DNA of 64,000 bases from Trametopsis cervina (lineage: Eukaryota; Basidiomycota; Agaricomycetes; Polyporales; Irpicaceae): assembly GCA_022385755.1 (NCBI GenBank), contig MU278354.1:884805-948804 (forward strand), written 5' to 3'. Made by a program: the position numbers and the translations under genes. Under the pieces are notes generated by a model. The model saw only the letters and a program-made list of their open reading frames with translations, was not told the origin of the DNA and ran no database searches. Of the stretch, positions 47,866 through 58,145 are shown in pieces (the first letter of the stretch is position 1; the number at the start of each line of letters is the position of its first letter).

Positions 47866-49413
47866 ATGCCTCCTTCTCTGGCGGAGGCGATTTTCTATTA
47901 CGCCGGCCTACCTTCTGGTCCACCCTTGATAGCTCGCACAGGCAGTACTGTGTGGACGGCACCTACTGGCCGGGAGGCGTATCGAAGGACCAAACAGCTC
48001 CGCGCCGTTGGCACCCATGCCCTCGTGGATGTCTGGGAAGCCGATCTCGCCGTGGAACTCCATGCCGTTCTGGATGAGATGAAAGTTAAGTGGACAAGCA
48101 CCGATGCGGTCCGCATTGGGTACGTTGGCGAGCCTTTCGCGCCTGTCATCGTATGGATTGGTGTTGCGCCTGGATCCCTCTCTAGCCAAGACGGCGCTGT
48201 CGTGGCCTCAAGATGCAAGCGACTCCTTGAAGAACGATATATTACCGACGTCGATATCGAGCTTCGCGAATCAACTGTGATCCGCTTGGCCGGTCCTAAA
48301 CTGCTTGCGCCCAGCTACTCTTTCGACGGTGCAATAGACATCCGTGAACCTCTCACTACCACCCTCGGGCTCCCCATCAGCCCGCAATCTACGCCCTGGA
48401 ATGAGGGCACCGCTGGATTCTTCATCGCTGAGGGTGTCCGTTCTACAAGGCTGCTCCTTGTTACCGCTCGTCACGTTGTTTTCGCGGGGGACCGAGAACC
48501 CAATGAGCTTTTCGAGCACACGGACGGTCAACTGCGTCGCAACATTACACTCTTCGGCGATACGGGATTCAACAAATACCTTCAGTCCATTCAGGATGCA
48601 ATTAGAAGCCAGAAGATCGCAGCCAATTATCATGGTACGCGTCTCACCGCCTTCGAAAGGGACAGCGAGGCAACGGACCATGTACGCAAGGCCGAACAGG
48701 TCAAACTAGATGATGTCATGGAGACGATGGAGCATCTCAATATTTTCTATCGTGAAGTCTCGACGTATTGGGCTACTCAGGAAAGCCGCATTATAGGCCA
48801 TGTTGTTCTCTCTCCGCCCATCAACGTTGGCGTTGGGAGGGATAATTATATGGAGGACTGGGCTGTCATCGAGGTTGACCCTTCCAAAGTGGACGACAGC
48901 AACTTGGAAGGCAATGCCATTGACCTAGGCACCCGTATCTCGTTCCACGAGACGATTCGTATGATGATACCAAATTATCGGGATGCCAATTCCTTCACCT
49001 ATCCTGACGATCGTTTTCTGAGGTTCAAAGGTGCCATTCCGGAAGAAGAGATGCGGTACCCGAACACACTTGACGAGGACAACGAGCCATGCTTGATGGT
49101 TATTAAGCGTGGTCACGGCTCTGCCCTGACTATCGGGCGTGCTAACAATCTGTACTCCTACGTCCGTCACTATCACAACAACGGAAGCTATCAGACGTCG
49201 AAGGAGTGGGCAATTCTCCCGTTGGACTCCAAGTCCGGGCCCTTTGCGACCTTGGGCGACTCAGGTTCTATCATCGTTGACCGTCTTGGACGCGTTGGAG
49301 GCCTCCTCACATCCGGTACAGGGGCTGTCCCTAGCTCCCCGGACATTAGCTACGCCACGCCCTTCAGATTCCTCCTCGAGCGCATGCAATCTAGCGGGCT
49401 TCATATCCTTTAA
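47866..49413 (+). CDS. Intronless protein with chymotrypsin-like catalytic triad, function unknown
   Basis: Single-exon ORF of 515 residues. The C-terminal two thirds look like a trypsin/chymotrypsin-fold peptidase: His203 in LLLVTARHVVF, Asp331 in YMEDWAVIEVD, and Ser466 in ATLGDSGSIIVDRLGRVGGL, in the order and context of the S1/PA clan. About 65 residues rich in charged helix (~235-300) are inserted between His and Asp. The N-terminal ~165 residues (YYAGLPSGPPLIARTG; APVIVWIGVAPGSL; LEERYITDVDIELRES) form a separate alpha/beta-looking domain I cannot assign. No signal peptide or membrane segment is seen, so a cytosolic or nuclear enzyme is inferred. From memory, similar proteins are common and multi-copy in mushroom genomes and are left as hypothetical. 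Substrate and activity are unknown. The start at 47866 is the first ATG and precedes the conserved-looking N-terminus. Confidence 0.8.
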   Translation: MPPSLAEAIFYYAGLPSGPPLIARTGSTVWTAPTGREAYRRTKQLRAVGTHALVDVWEADLAVELHAVLDEMKVKWTSTDAVRIGYVGEPFAPVIVWIGVAPGSLSSQDGAVVASRCKRLLEERYITDVDIELRESTVIRLAGPKLLAPSYSFDGAIDIREPLTTTLGLPISPQSTPWNEGTAGFFIAEGVRSTRLLLVTARHVVFAGDREPNELFEHTDGQLRRNITLFGDTGFNKYLQSIQDAIRSQKIAANYHGTRLTAFERDSEATDHVRKAEQVKLDDVMETMEHLNIFYREVSTYWATQESRIIGHVVLSPPINVGVGRDNYMEDWAVIEVDPSKVDDSNLEGNAIDLGTRISFHETIRMMIPNYRDANSFTYPDDRFLRFKGAIPEEEMRYPNTLDEDNEPCLMVIKRGHGSALTIGRANNLYSYVRHYHNNGSYQTSKEWAILPLDSKSGPFATLGDSGSIIVDRLGRVGGLLTSGTGAVPSSPDISYATPFRFLLERMQSSGLHIL

Positions 49414-50214
49414 ATACCCCCTGATCTCGGGTGCGTGTATTAAGGGTTCTATCCTGAGGATTAGGCGTTGCCCCAAATGTCGCTGCTTTCTGGCATATAC
49501 TGGTGAGTCTGATAACCCCAATGAATTTGTTAGTAACGCGACGGACTCATGCCTCTCCCTCAGCAAAACGAGCTCTGCACTGAACTCACGATCAAAGTGA
49601 CGTAGCTATACGGCCCACGGCATCTCGTTCAGCCAAAGCTGATTACAATTCACATTCTAGCCTTCAGTCACTCGGTCGTTAATGCATTTATCTTCACTAG
49701 TCTTGACCGTGACCTTTCGTGGGCTGACTTGACGATAACGTCTTGATTCTTGTCTCGCTGCGGCCCGCCCGAACCGTCGAACTTAGTGAGTTCCAGTCAT
49801 GAGTTCACCGTCCGGCAAGTATGCCGCACTGCGTGAAGTCATTTCGCGTCATGTAACTCTGAAAGGTCTCCCACCCAGATATACCAGGCTCGCCGTCAGC
49901 TCCATTCAGTGCTGCTCACCTGCCCACGCCTCTTCCACGAGACTGTCTCGACTGAACTGACTAGGCCGCATAGAGGGGCAAAACCGATCAGCCACTCCGA
50001 CTGCCATCGATACCTGATAACTGAAGAGTTCTTGTACATGGTATCGCAGTGGAATTGCGGCCTCCTTTACGTATAGCACCCGTGAGGCGCATGACACACC
50101 TGTCCGAGCTTTCACCGCCTGCGTATAAGTTATGCAGCCTTGTAGGTACGACGTCCACCTTTTCGGGTCACTCCCACATACACCCAGATTGAGCTCTCGA
50201 TCCCGTACTCCAAT
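49414..50214. other. Intergenic region between the triad protein and the dioxygenase
   Basis: 801 bases with no supported gene. It should contain the 3' UTR of the upstream gene and the promoter of the dioxygenase. ORFs on both strands lack family features. Confidence 0.45.
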
Positions 50215-51352
50215 ATGAAGCAGGAATATAAGGGGTTGACAGGTGCGCGTGCTCGCTTTTATATTGACTGTTCCACGCAACTGATGACTCTACACCTTCA
50301 CAGATGAACAAGTCGATTTCTTCATGGAGAACGGCTACATCATACTCAAGCAGGCCTTTACGAAGGCGAAAGCAGAGCAATGGCAGGAGAACCTTTGGTT
50401 GCGTCTTGACATGGATCCTGAGGATAAGTCCACTTGGACCAAGGAGAGGGTGCATATGCCTGTACACCGAAGAGAGAAAGTGGCTGACTTCGCTCCACGA
50501 GTGGGTATCCAGCGTTCAACTATTAGCCCCTGAAGTTTCAATATTCTGATATTTCTAATACCTCATTGATAGGCTTGGGCAGCCATCAAAGACTTGCTCG
50601 GCGGTGAAGATCGTATCGACGAGCAGGCATCATCCTGGGGGGATAGCTTCATTGTCAACCTTGGTACACCTGAGACAGAAGGCGCGACTCCTGCTCACCC
50701 AAGTGACCTCGACAATTGGCACTGCGATGGTGACTTCTTCGTCCACTATCTCGACTCACCCGAGCAAGCTCTTCTTGTCATTCCAATTTTCTCGGATATC
50801 AAGCCCACAGGGGGCGCAACGTATATCGCTCCGGACGGCATAGACATGATCGCGAAGTACTTGGCTGCCCACCCGGAGGGTGTCATCCCTGAGAACCGGA
50901 CCTTCCGCTCCTCGCTCTACACCACCGGAAAGCTAGAGGAACACCCTAGCTTCTGGTCCCATCTTAAGGAAATCAAGCGATGCCAGAAGTTCGTGGAGGT
51001 CACCGGCGAGGTGGGCGATGTGGTCTTGCTCCATCCACTTATGTTGCACTCTGCATCAAAGAACAACCTGCGTATCCCTCGTGTTATCACCAACCCGCCT
51101 GTGGGTCTACGCGCGCCGTTCAATTTCAACCGCGAGAACCCGGAGGAGTACAGTTTAGTGGAGAAGAAAACGCTGAAGGCTCTCGGCGTCGACAGGCTTG
51201 ACTTCAAGCCTACCACCGAGAGAAGACAGATCGTACCGCAGCGAGTGTTGATACAACGGGCAATGTTAGAGGCGGAGAAGAAACGGTTAGCAGCTCTAAA
51301 GGAGAATGCGACAAGCGTAGATGCTTCCCCTGTCCCCATTTCCGTTGCATAA
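50215..51352 (+). CDS. Phytanoyl-CoA dioxygenase (PhyH)-like Fe(II)/2-oxoglutarate oxygenase
   Basis: Non-haem iron oxygenase of the PhyH superfamily; substrates range from acyl-CoAs to small secondary metabolites. Exons 50215-50242, 50304-50500, 50573-51352; 334 residues. The spliced N-terminus MKQEYKGLTDEQVDFFMENG matches the family's opening helix. The metal triad is His125 and Asp127 (NWHCDGDFF) plus His234 (LLHPLMLHSAS), and Arg245 (RIPRVI) is placed to bind the 2-oxoglutarate carboxylate. The double-stranded beta-helix between them is intact, including PTGGATYIAPDG. The C-terminal ~80 residues are charged and helical, with no targeting signal apparent. A peroxisomal SKL-type tail is absent, so a true phytanoyl-CoA hydroxylase is less likely. 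The donor GTGGGT of intron 2 is non-consensus but keeps frame. Confidence 0.88.
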
Positions 51353-51712
51353 ACCGTTAAAGTCGTCACTATGCTACCAACCAGCTTATGAGAGATGAAT
51401 GTATTCGTAGTCATCTGTATCAATATATCAGTCGCCCCAGTTACTACACTTCCCAAGGATCAGCGAACCTAAGTTGCATTCCACGGCAAAAACAAGTACA
51501 ATTTCCAGGATCCAAACCCAATTCATTTCAGACGGAATGTGTGCTATGCTACCGGAGCGTACAGAGTAGCCAGAAGCTAACCAACAGCTATGTAAGCCCA
51601 CAGGGGTATGTGAGATGCGTATTATAATAAATCATCTAAACGACATCCGCAACTCATATGTACCGAGAAGCGATACTATGAATGTCTCGACGGCTCAATC
51701 ATCACGAAATGC
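51353..51712. other. Convergent 3' region
   Basis: 360 bases between the stop codons of the dioxygenase (+) and the secreted Ala-rich gene (-). Presumed 3' UTRs of both; nothing else is seen. Confidence 0.5.
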
Positions 51713-53209
51713 TCAGAACACAGCACGACGCTTGTATGCCCGGGACTGGAATCCTGAGACGTCACGCGCGAACTCGATGCTGCGCTTGCCACCGGCTGCC
51801 GCAGGCTTACCGCCCTTGAGAGCACCAGCGGGAGCAGCAGCAGCGGCAGCGGGGGCGGCAGCAGCAGCGGCCTTAGCGTTGGCACCAGCGTTGCCACCCT
51901 TAGCGGCGGGGGCACCACCCTTGACAGAAAGTGCAGGGGAAGCAGCAGCCGCAGATGCAGACGCAGCAGCGGCACCAGCAGCGTTGGTGGCCGCAGCAGA
52001 AGCACCGGTAGCGGCAGCAGCAGCGGTAGCAGCAGCGCCAGAGGCAAGGGGGTTGGAAGCAGCGGCCGCACCTGCACCCTGAACCGTGAACTGAAAAAGG
52101 AAGGAAGTCTTTAGTACATAGGTAACACTTCGTGGTGAATCACATACGTAAACCATGTCATCAAGAGCACCGTGTTGCGCAACAGCGACAAGGGCCGGCT
52201 GGTGGTTGGCAGCAGTGTTGATGGATGCGAGACGGTATGTTCCAGCGGGGAGACCAGCAGTGACGTCGGCAGTCAAGACACCGTTCTGGGCAGCACCGTT
52301 CAGACCTTTGAAGAAGGCGAATTTCGTAGGGTCGGTGGGGGCCGTTTGGGTCATCGAGGAAAGCGCTTCGATGACGACGTGCGAATGGCCAACGATGGCG
52401 CCTGCTGAGTTCACTTGCTGAGGCGCAGCGAAGTAGTTCGTGTTGGGGTTGACGAAGTTGCCCGTCTCAAGGTTGCTGATCGCCATCGTGATGGTGAACG
52501 CCGTGTTCTCGGGGATGACTTGACCATTCGCTGGGACCTGGAACTTTGACGAGGGCATGTTCGCCTGTGCAGCGATGACACCCATAGGTGCAGGGTTGCA
52601 CGAGCCAGTGACGATCTGTTGACCGTTTGTGATGGGGAGGTTGGTAGTAGCACAGAAGTTGATGAAGTTGTTGGTCGAAGTGAGTGATGGCACCTGACCA
52701 GCCTCTTGCTGGGCTTGACCATCCTGCGCAAAGCCCTGCGCGATGACAGCCGGATCAAGTGCTGCAAGTAATCAGTGAGTTGAGGTGGTATTCGTCAACG
52801 AGGAGACATAACACGTACTCAGAGATGTTTGTGCGTCACCAGAGTTGGCGGCGGCAGCACCAGCACCAGCGGTGGCATTGGAAGCAGCTGCAGCGGTGGC
52901 AGTAGCAGCTGCAGCGGTAGCGGCGGCTGCGGAAGAGGCAGCAGCGGCAGAGGCGGCTGCGGCACCCTTGTTGCCGGCAGCACCAGCACCAGCACCGCCC
53001 TTGTTGTTGGCGGCGGCGGGGGCACCACCCTTGCCAAATTGAGCGGGGTTACCGAACTGGTTACCGAAGCCGCCAGCACCGAATCGACCCTGGGTAGTTA
53101 TGAGTGAGAAGGAATATAGTAGGGCTGTGATAGTGCTTACGGCTGGAGAAGCCTGAGCCAGGATGGGCAGCAGGAACATGATTGAGGCGACAGAGACAGT
53201 GAACTTCAT
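51713..53209 (-). CDS. Secreted Ala/Gly-rich protein of a mushroom-type family
   Basis: Exons from the right: 53141-53209, 52819-53089, 52148-52761, 51713-52090; 443 residues. Exon 1 is almost exactly the signal peptide (MKFTVSVASIMFLLPILAQA). Exon 2 encodes a Gly-rich then Ala-rich segment. Exon 3 (~114-318) holds the conserved globular domain with NNFINFCATTNLPITNGQQI, GSCNPAPMG, FVNPNTNYFAAPQQVN, VGHSHVVIE and FAFFKGLNGAA, ending GALDDMVY. Exon 4 is again Ala/Gly-rich and ends with dibasic sites (GGKRSIEFARDV, AYKRRAVF) that look like Kex2 processing sites. The central domain recalls a basidiomycete secreted family with no assigned biochemistry. The Ala-rich arms suggest a wall, hyphal sheath or glycosylated linker role; this is inference. 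Confidence 0.85.
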
Positions 53210-53642
53210 GGCTGGAGATTAAAGAAGGCTAGCTTCTGAGAGACAGTGAAAAGATTGGGAGGGATTGGATCCTGAAAAGAGCCTTGCATGCGATATGAGC
53301 AACTGCATGGTCATGAAGACACTGTAGGACACTTACAGAGAGATGCTTGGCAGCGCTGCTGCTAAACGTTTGCAAGCAAACTGAAGAAGGGAAGGGGGCG
53401 AGGAAAGAACGAAGAGGGGACGCAGAACTACAGTTGTATTTCCAGCAGGCTTATATACAGGATGATATGCGCCATTACATGACATGGGAAGTAAAGCGAC
53501 GGGGTACACGGTGGTTTCCTTGGCAATGGATGAGTATCGAAATTTTGAAAGTTGGGAACATGGTGGGAAGATACATACTGACGGAAATGAGATGATTGGC
53601 CAGCGCCTGCTCACATCCGTGTTCGCGCTGTGAAGAAAGATG
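53210..53642 (-). promoter_or_regulatory. Promoter and likely 5' UTR intron of the secreted Ala-rich gene
   Basis: A TATATAA box lies at 53451-53457 on the minus strand. Downstream, a consensus donor GTAAGT (53331-53336) and an acceptor ending two bases before the start codon (AG at 53212-53213) would define a 5' UTR intron of about 125 bases. TATA plus a leader intron fits a strongly expressed gene. Confidence 0.45.
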
Positions 53643-54716
53643 TCAGCCAATGGTCCTGTCTGCCCTGAAGCGAGAAGTCAGGATAGCTTGGAGACGTAGA
53701 ATTTCTATAGTGACAGCTCCAAAGGCGAGGACTTCCACCCTGTTACACCCATCACGCACAGGCAGCTCTACATTTGAACGACTTCCTCATTACGCCAATG
53801 GGCACACCACGCCGGTCACCAGCCCAACGCTATTCCAAAAATACTCACCTTTAGCTTTCACGGCACACATGAATGATGCCAACGTATCAACCTCCTTGAC
53901 GGTGTGTTCCCGAAAGTGCTTCTCCACGACCAATGCGAGTGTTTTGTGCACTTCCGTAACATCTGACAAGACAGGAGTCACGCTTGGCCGTCTATCATCT
54001 TCCAATAAGCGTGAACTTCGCCTGCGATTGGCGCTCGCGCTTAGTTCACGCCGCGGACGGTTGGCTGGCGTCGGAGGAAGGGGCTGTGGGCCTGGGCTCG
54101 CCGTCGACGTCCTGTGTCCTCGCCCGCGCAGTAGGAACGAGGGGGGAGGTGGGTCAAAAGCTGTGGTAGCCATTGGGTCAATGTCCGGTACGATGTCGAA
54201 TTGAGTCAGGTAGCGGTGGATGGCATCTATTGGTAGCGTTGTGAAATCAATCTGCAAGTATGAAGGGTGTATCAGTTAGTGTTATGATATCAGTCACGCT
54301 ATAATGCCGTACGGCGTGCCGCACACTCGTGTGTAAAGTCGCTGTGGCGACGCACGCAAAGCACATAGGGGGGTGTCGTGTTAACTCGTAAAGCTTACCA
54401 GAGATGGCCTGCTTTCCTTCTCGCTTTCTTGCACCACGTTGCTAGTCTTGCGTGCAAGATTTCCTGCAGACAACGCGGAAATACTGGCTGTCGAGGCTGT
54501 CGCGGGCTCGAGCCGCTTTCTCTTCAATCTCGGTTCGCCATCAGGTTTCTCAACAGCTGTTCGCTTAGCCCCTGCCAAAACGTTGGAGCCCCCTACACCG
54601 TGGTATGCAGCGTCGTCTGCAGCATGGTTGACTTTTCTCCTTGAGGCTTGAGGCCTTGCCCTCGAAGGAGGGGCTACACCTGTAGCGGACGTGGTATTCG
54701 ATGTCGGGGGCGCCAT
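53643..54716 (-). CDS. SAP30-like Sin3-binding protein
   Basis: Likely subunit of the Sin3/Rpd3 histone deacetylase complex. Exons from the right: 54399-54716, 53849-54251, 53643-53785; 287 residues. The N-terminal ~106 residues are basic and disordered (KRTAVEKPDGEPRLKRKRL). Exon 2 starts exactly at the Sin3-binding fold: IDFTTLPIDAIHRYLTQFDI is the first helix, then a Pro/Ser/Arg-rich insert, then VTEVHKTLALVVEKHFREHT and VKEVDTLASFMCAVKAK, the second half of the SAP30 domain. Splitting the domain with an insert of about 65 residues is unusual but seen in fungal SAP30s as I recall them. The last exon (SRSNVELPVRDGCNRVEVLA...) is supported only by splice logic; a second acceptor at 53768-53769 gives the same frame. 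Confidence 0.7.
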
Positions 54717-55212
54717 CGTTCCGTATAAGTTAATTAGAATAGAGACTTAGAGCTGTAAATTATGCGGGCCCTATGCGCTTTGCGGTGGTCGCGACAAGCT
54801 CTGGAGACTCGAACGTTGCTTGAAAGGATTGTGAAAGGGACTGGCTGCCGTCTGTCAGTGCACCAGCGTCTGAGCTTGATCGCGTCGATCACGTGCGTCG
54901 CGGATCATTAATTCCAGGCCGCGTCTGTGACTCCGGTTTTTCAGTTTCCTGGGCCGCGTTATCCCTACCTTCCCCCTCTCATCTATTGACTCTTACCACT
55001 GATTCTGCCAGTGCAGGTTCAGTCTGGTGCATATTCCAAGGGAAGGCTGTCCTAGTATGTGTAACGTTTCACGGGTTTTGACATATCGGTCTAAAGTCTC
55101 CACAGCCCTACATAACAAGTTTCAATCGGCATCTCGTGAGTGTAAATACTCAGACATGCATCTGTATCAATACTCATAAGCATCGTCTTATTATAGACTC
55201 TTCTATACTAAC
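54717..55212. promoter_or_regulatory. Shared promoter between the SAP30-like gene and ARO2
   Basis: 496 bases between divergent start codons. CACGTG at 54890-54895 sits about 175 bases from the SAP30-like start. Pyrimidine-rich blocks near 54960 face ARO2. No gene is seen. Confidence 0.5.
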
Positions 55213-56668
55213 ATGTCAACATTCGGTACCCTCTTCCGCGTTACCACCTACGGCGAGTCCCACTGCGCATCGGTAGGAGCAATCATCGATGGCTGTCCAC
55301 CAGTAAGCCTAATGGCCCGCCATCAATATCTCTGATATGCATCTGTTAACGCTTCTTCAAGGGGTTACCCCTACAGCCTCAAGACGTGCAGGCACAACTC
55401 AGCCGCCGTCGCCCAGGTCAGAGCAACTTGACCACTCCCGTCAGTGATACCCTTGAATGCATACAAAAGACGACATCTGATGTTGTTCATGCAGCGCGAT
55501 GAAAAAGATCTTGTGCAACTCCAGTCTGGTATCGAGCAAGGAGTCACCCTCGGCACCCCCATTGGTCTTCTCGTAAAGAATGAAGACCAGCGCCCCAGGG
55601 ACTACACAGAAACAGACCTCTACCCGCGTCCGAGTCATGCCGACTGGACCTACCTTGAGAAGTACGGCGTGAAAGCTAGCAGCGGTGGAGGTCGTAGCAG
55701 TGCTCGCGAGACCATTGGCCGTGTGGCTGCAGGCGCCATCGCTGAGAAGTACCTTACGATGGTCTACGGCATCGAAATCGTCGCCTTCGTCTCGTCCGTC
55801 GGCAAGGTCAAGCTCCCGTCTTACGCGTCCCCTCCCTCTCAAGTTTCTGCGGATGAGGACGAAGTGGTTGAAGATGCCTTGAGTCCAGAGTTCGTCAATC
55901 TGCTCAAGACCATCACGCGTGAGCAAGTGGATGCTCATCCTACGCGCTGCCCGCACCCCGAGACGGCGGAGCTCATGACTAAGGTATGCGAACATTATTT
56001 ATCGATAATGCTGCAGCCTACTCACTACGTCTCTCTGCAGCGTATCATCCGTGCGAAGGAGTCTTTCGACTCTATCGGCGGCACGGTGACATGTGTGATT
56101 CGAGGTGTCCCCGCCGGGCTTGGAGAGCCAGTGTTCGACAAGCTCGAGGCAAAGCTCGCACACGCTATGTTGTCAATTCCCGCCACTAAGGCCTTTGAGA
56201 TCGGCTCGGGTTTCCGTGGTACCGAGGTCCCCGGAAGTAAGCACAACGACGCATTCATTCTCAAGGAGGACGGCTCTATGGGGACTCGCACGAACTGGAG
56301 CGGGGGCATTCAAGGCGGCATCTCTAACGGCGAAGATATCTACTTCAGGTAAATGTCTGTTCTCGCCGTCAGATTGCGGGCCGTATATGCTAATGCAACG
56401 GAATTGCAGGATTGGGTTCAAGTCCCCAGCTACGATTTCGCAGGCACAGGCGACGGCGCAATACGACGGCACGCCTGGGACGCTGGCCGCTCGCGGCAGA
56501 CACGACCCGTGTGTGGTTCCTCGCGCCGTACCCATCGTCGAGGCTATGGCCAGCCTGGTTATCATCGACCACGTTTTGATGCAGAACGCACGCAAGACAG
56601 CTACCTCCCTCCTCCCGCCGATCTCGACCTTGCCTCCTACCATGATCAAGCCGGTTGCTTCCGCCTAA
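55213..56668 (+). CDS. ARO2: Chorismate synthase
   Basis: Last step of the shikimate pathway: converts 5-enolpyruvylshikimate 3-phosphate to chorismate using reduced FMN; fungal enzymes are bifunctional with their own flavin reductase activity. Exons 55213-55302, 55362-55439, 55495-55983, 56041-56348, 56410-56668; 407 residues, the usual length. Signatures: [130 protein letters not shown], and [20 protein letters not shown] near the end. All catalytic-region motifs are intact. Confidence 0.97.
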
Positions 56669-57007
56669 ATGTTGTGTTTACGACTCGATCAGTTCACGGT
56701 AGACAATTTGTTCCTAGGGCAGTCTCGCCTCTGCCAGTACTGGTCTTGTGCCACGTTATGTTTCCCCACGAATGATGCTTTTGCATTCAAAGATTTTGGC
56801 TAAGGAACACCGGTGCGATCTCGCTGTTCTCACGAACGTTAGCTATATAATTACTCCCGACCCTCCTGACTTTCGTGCTTCTGCTCGAAGCGCTCAATAA
56901 GCTGATTGCGGTGGGGTATAGTACAACTACACTTCCTTCTCCTGGTCCCGTTTCACCTCCTGCTGGCCCTACCTAAGGGGCAATGCTGAGCACACGACCA
57001 GACGATA
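56669..57007. promoter_or_regulatory. Intergenic region downstream of ARO2
   Basis: 339 bases between two same-strand genes, holding the ARO2 3' UTR and the short promoter of the next gene. Nothing else is seen. Confidence 0.45.
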
Positions 57008-58145
57008 ATGTACACTAACTCGGCTTCACCGACGGATTTCACTGAGCAACAGTTAGCGGCGGATGCAATTTCAGCAGGTGCGCGTGTATAACATGCCAAG
57101 TTCATCTCATCATATCTCCCATAATCTCACCATGGCTTCACTTCATTGCTTCATCTCTTCCTGCACGTTCAGCAAGAAGCTCGACCGGGGCTCCAAACAG
57201 ACCTGATGGTGGGCAGCATCCGCCAGGCGGGCCTCAAGTTGCGGCCCACGATGACCTGTCCCTCGCGGAGAGCGACGTTCGAGCTCGTATGACTATCGCG
57301 CTCGACGACCACCTCCATGACCACCCAGACATGGCAGCCCTCTTCGAGCAGAAGCTCGCCATCGAAGGCGCTTCGCCGAAACCATGCATAGTGCCGGGGA
57401 ACGCGCTCCAGCTCATCGACGACGACCCTGCAGCCTCTCGCTCGCACACTCCCTCATCTGTCATCGTTCTCGATGATGACGTTCATATCCACGACCACAG
57501 CATGGACAGCTCAGCGGATCAGGCCGACGCTGCTCGCAGACCAGTCCCCCGCGTCCGCTTCCGCTCCAGAGTCCGGATAACCTCAGGACTGCGAAGGAGC
57601 AAGCACTTCGGCCACCCAACCAGCAGTCCATCCTCCTCAGCATCAGGCTCCCCTTCATCCTCTATATCAGCTCCGATACGCTGGCAGGCGGATGAAAATG
57701 GCGCCTGGGGACCCCTTGGTCGAAGGTTAAATGCCTACGCGCAATCAAACGGCAGGCAAAAGCGTTCGCCGGCTGTGCGGTCTCAGCAGGTCTCGACAGG
57801 TAGCAAGACGGATGAAAGGACGCCTTTGATCAAACCTGGGAGGCATATCGCATATGTAGACTCAGGCTTGGATGGTGGCGGAGATGCGGATGATGAGCGA
57901 CCAGTTGGCGATGATGAGAGCGATGAGGAGACAGACGTTGACAGTGCACTGCGCGCATCAGCGCTGAAACGTGAGGAAGATGCGACGTTTGGGAGCTGGC
58001 CTTGGAGGCTATTAAATCGACATGTACGTGTTTTGATACGTCGAACTTGCTGTTGACATTGATCCTTGTTCAGTGGTGGTGGTGGCATGTTGAGCCAGTG
58101 CTGTGTATCTGCTGTGCGGACGACTCGGATTATGAAGACCGGTAA
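57008..58145 (+). CDS. Unknown acidic protein with a four-Trp C-terminal tail
   Basis: Not recognised. Exons 57008-57077, 57173-58023, 58074-58145; 330 residues, closing in frame with consensus splice sites (GTGCGC, GTACGT; TTCAG acceptors). Mostly predicted disordered: His/Asp-rich (DDHLHDHPDM, DDDVHIHDHSMD), an Arg-rich stretch (RVRFRSRVRITSGLRRSK), a Ser-rich run, then a strongly acidic segment (~255-285). ERTPLI near residue 240 fits the acidic dileucine sorting motif common in fungal endosomal or vacuolar proteins. The last exon reads WWWWHVEPVLCICC, then DDSDYEDR: four tryptophans and a Cys cluster that could be palmitoylated, suggesting peripheral membrane attachment. That role is inference; no enzyme motif is present. 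Confidence 0.65.

Noticed and set aside
47866..49413. Triad protein read as a bacterial-type secreted trypsin
   Set aside because: No signal peptide or propeptide, and the first 165 residues form an extra domain not seen in secreted trypsins.
51615..52082. Ala-rich + strand frame, and similar frames at 52845-53107
   Set aside because: Antisense reading of GC-rich Ala codons in the secreted protein gene; the minus strand has a signal peptide, splice sites and a conserved core.
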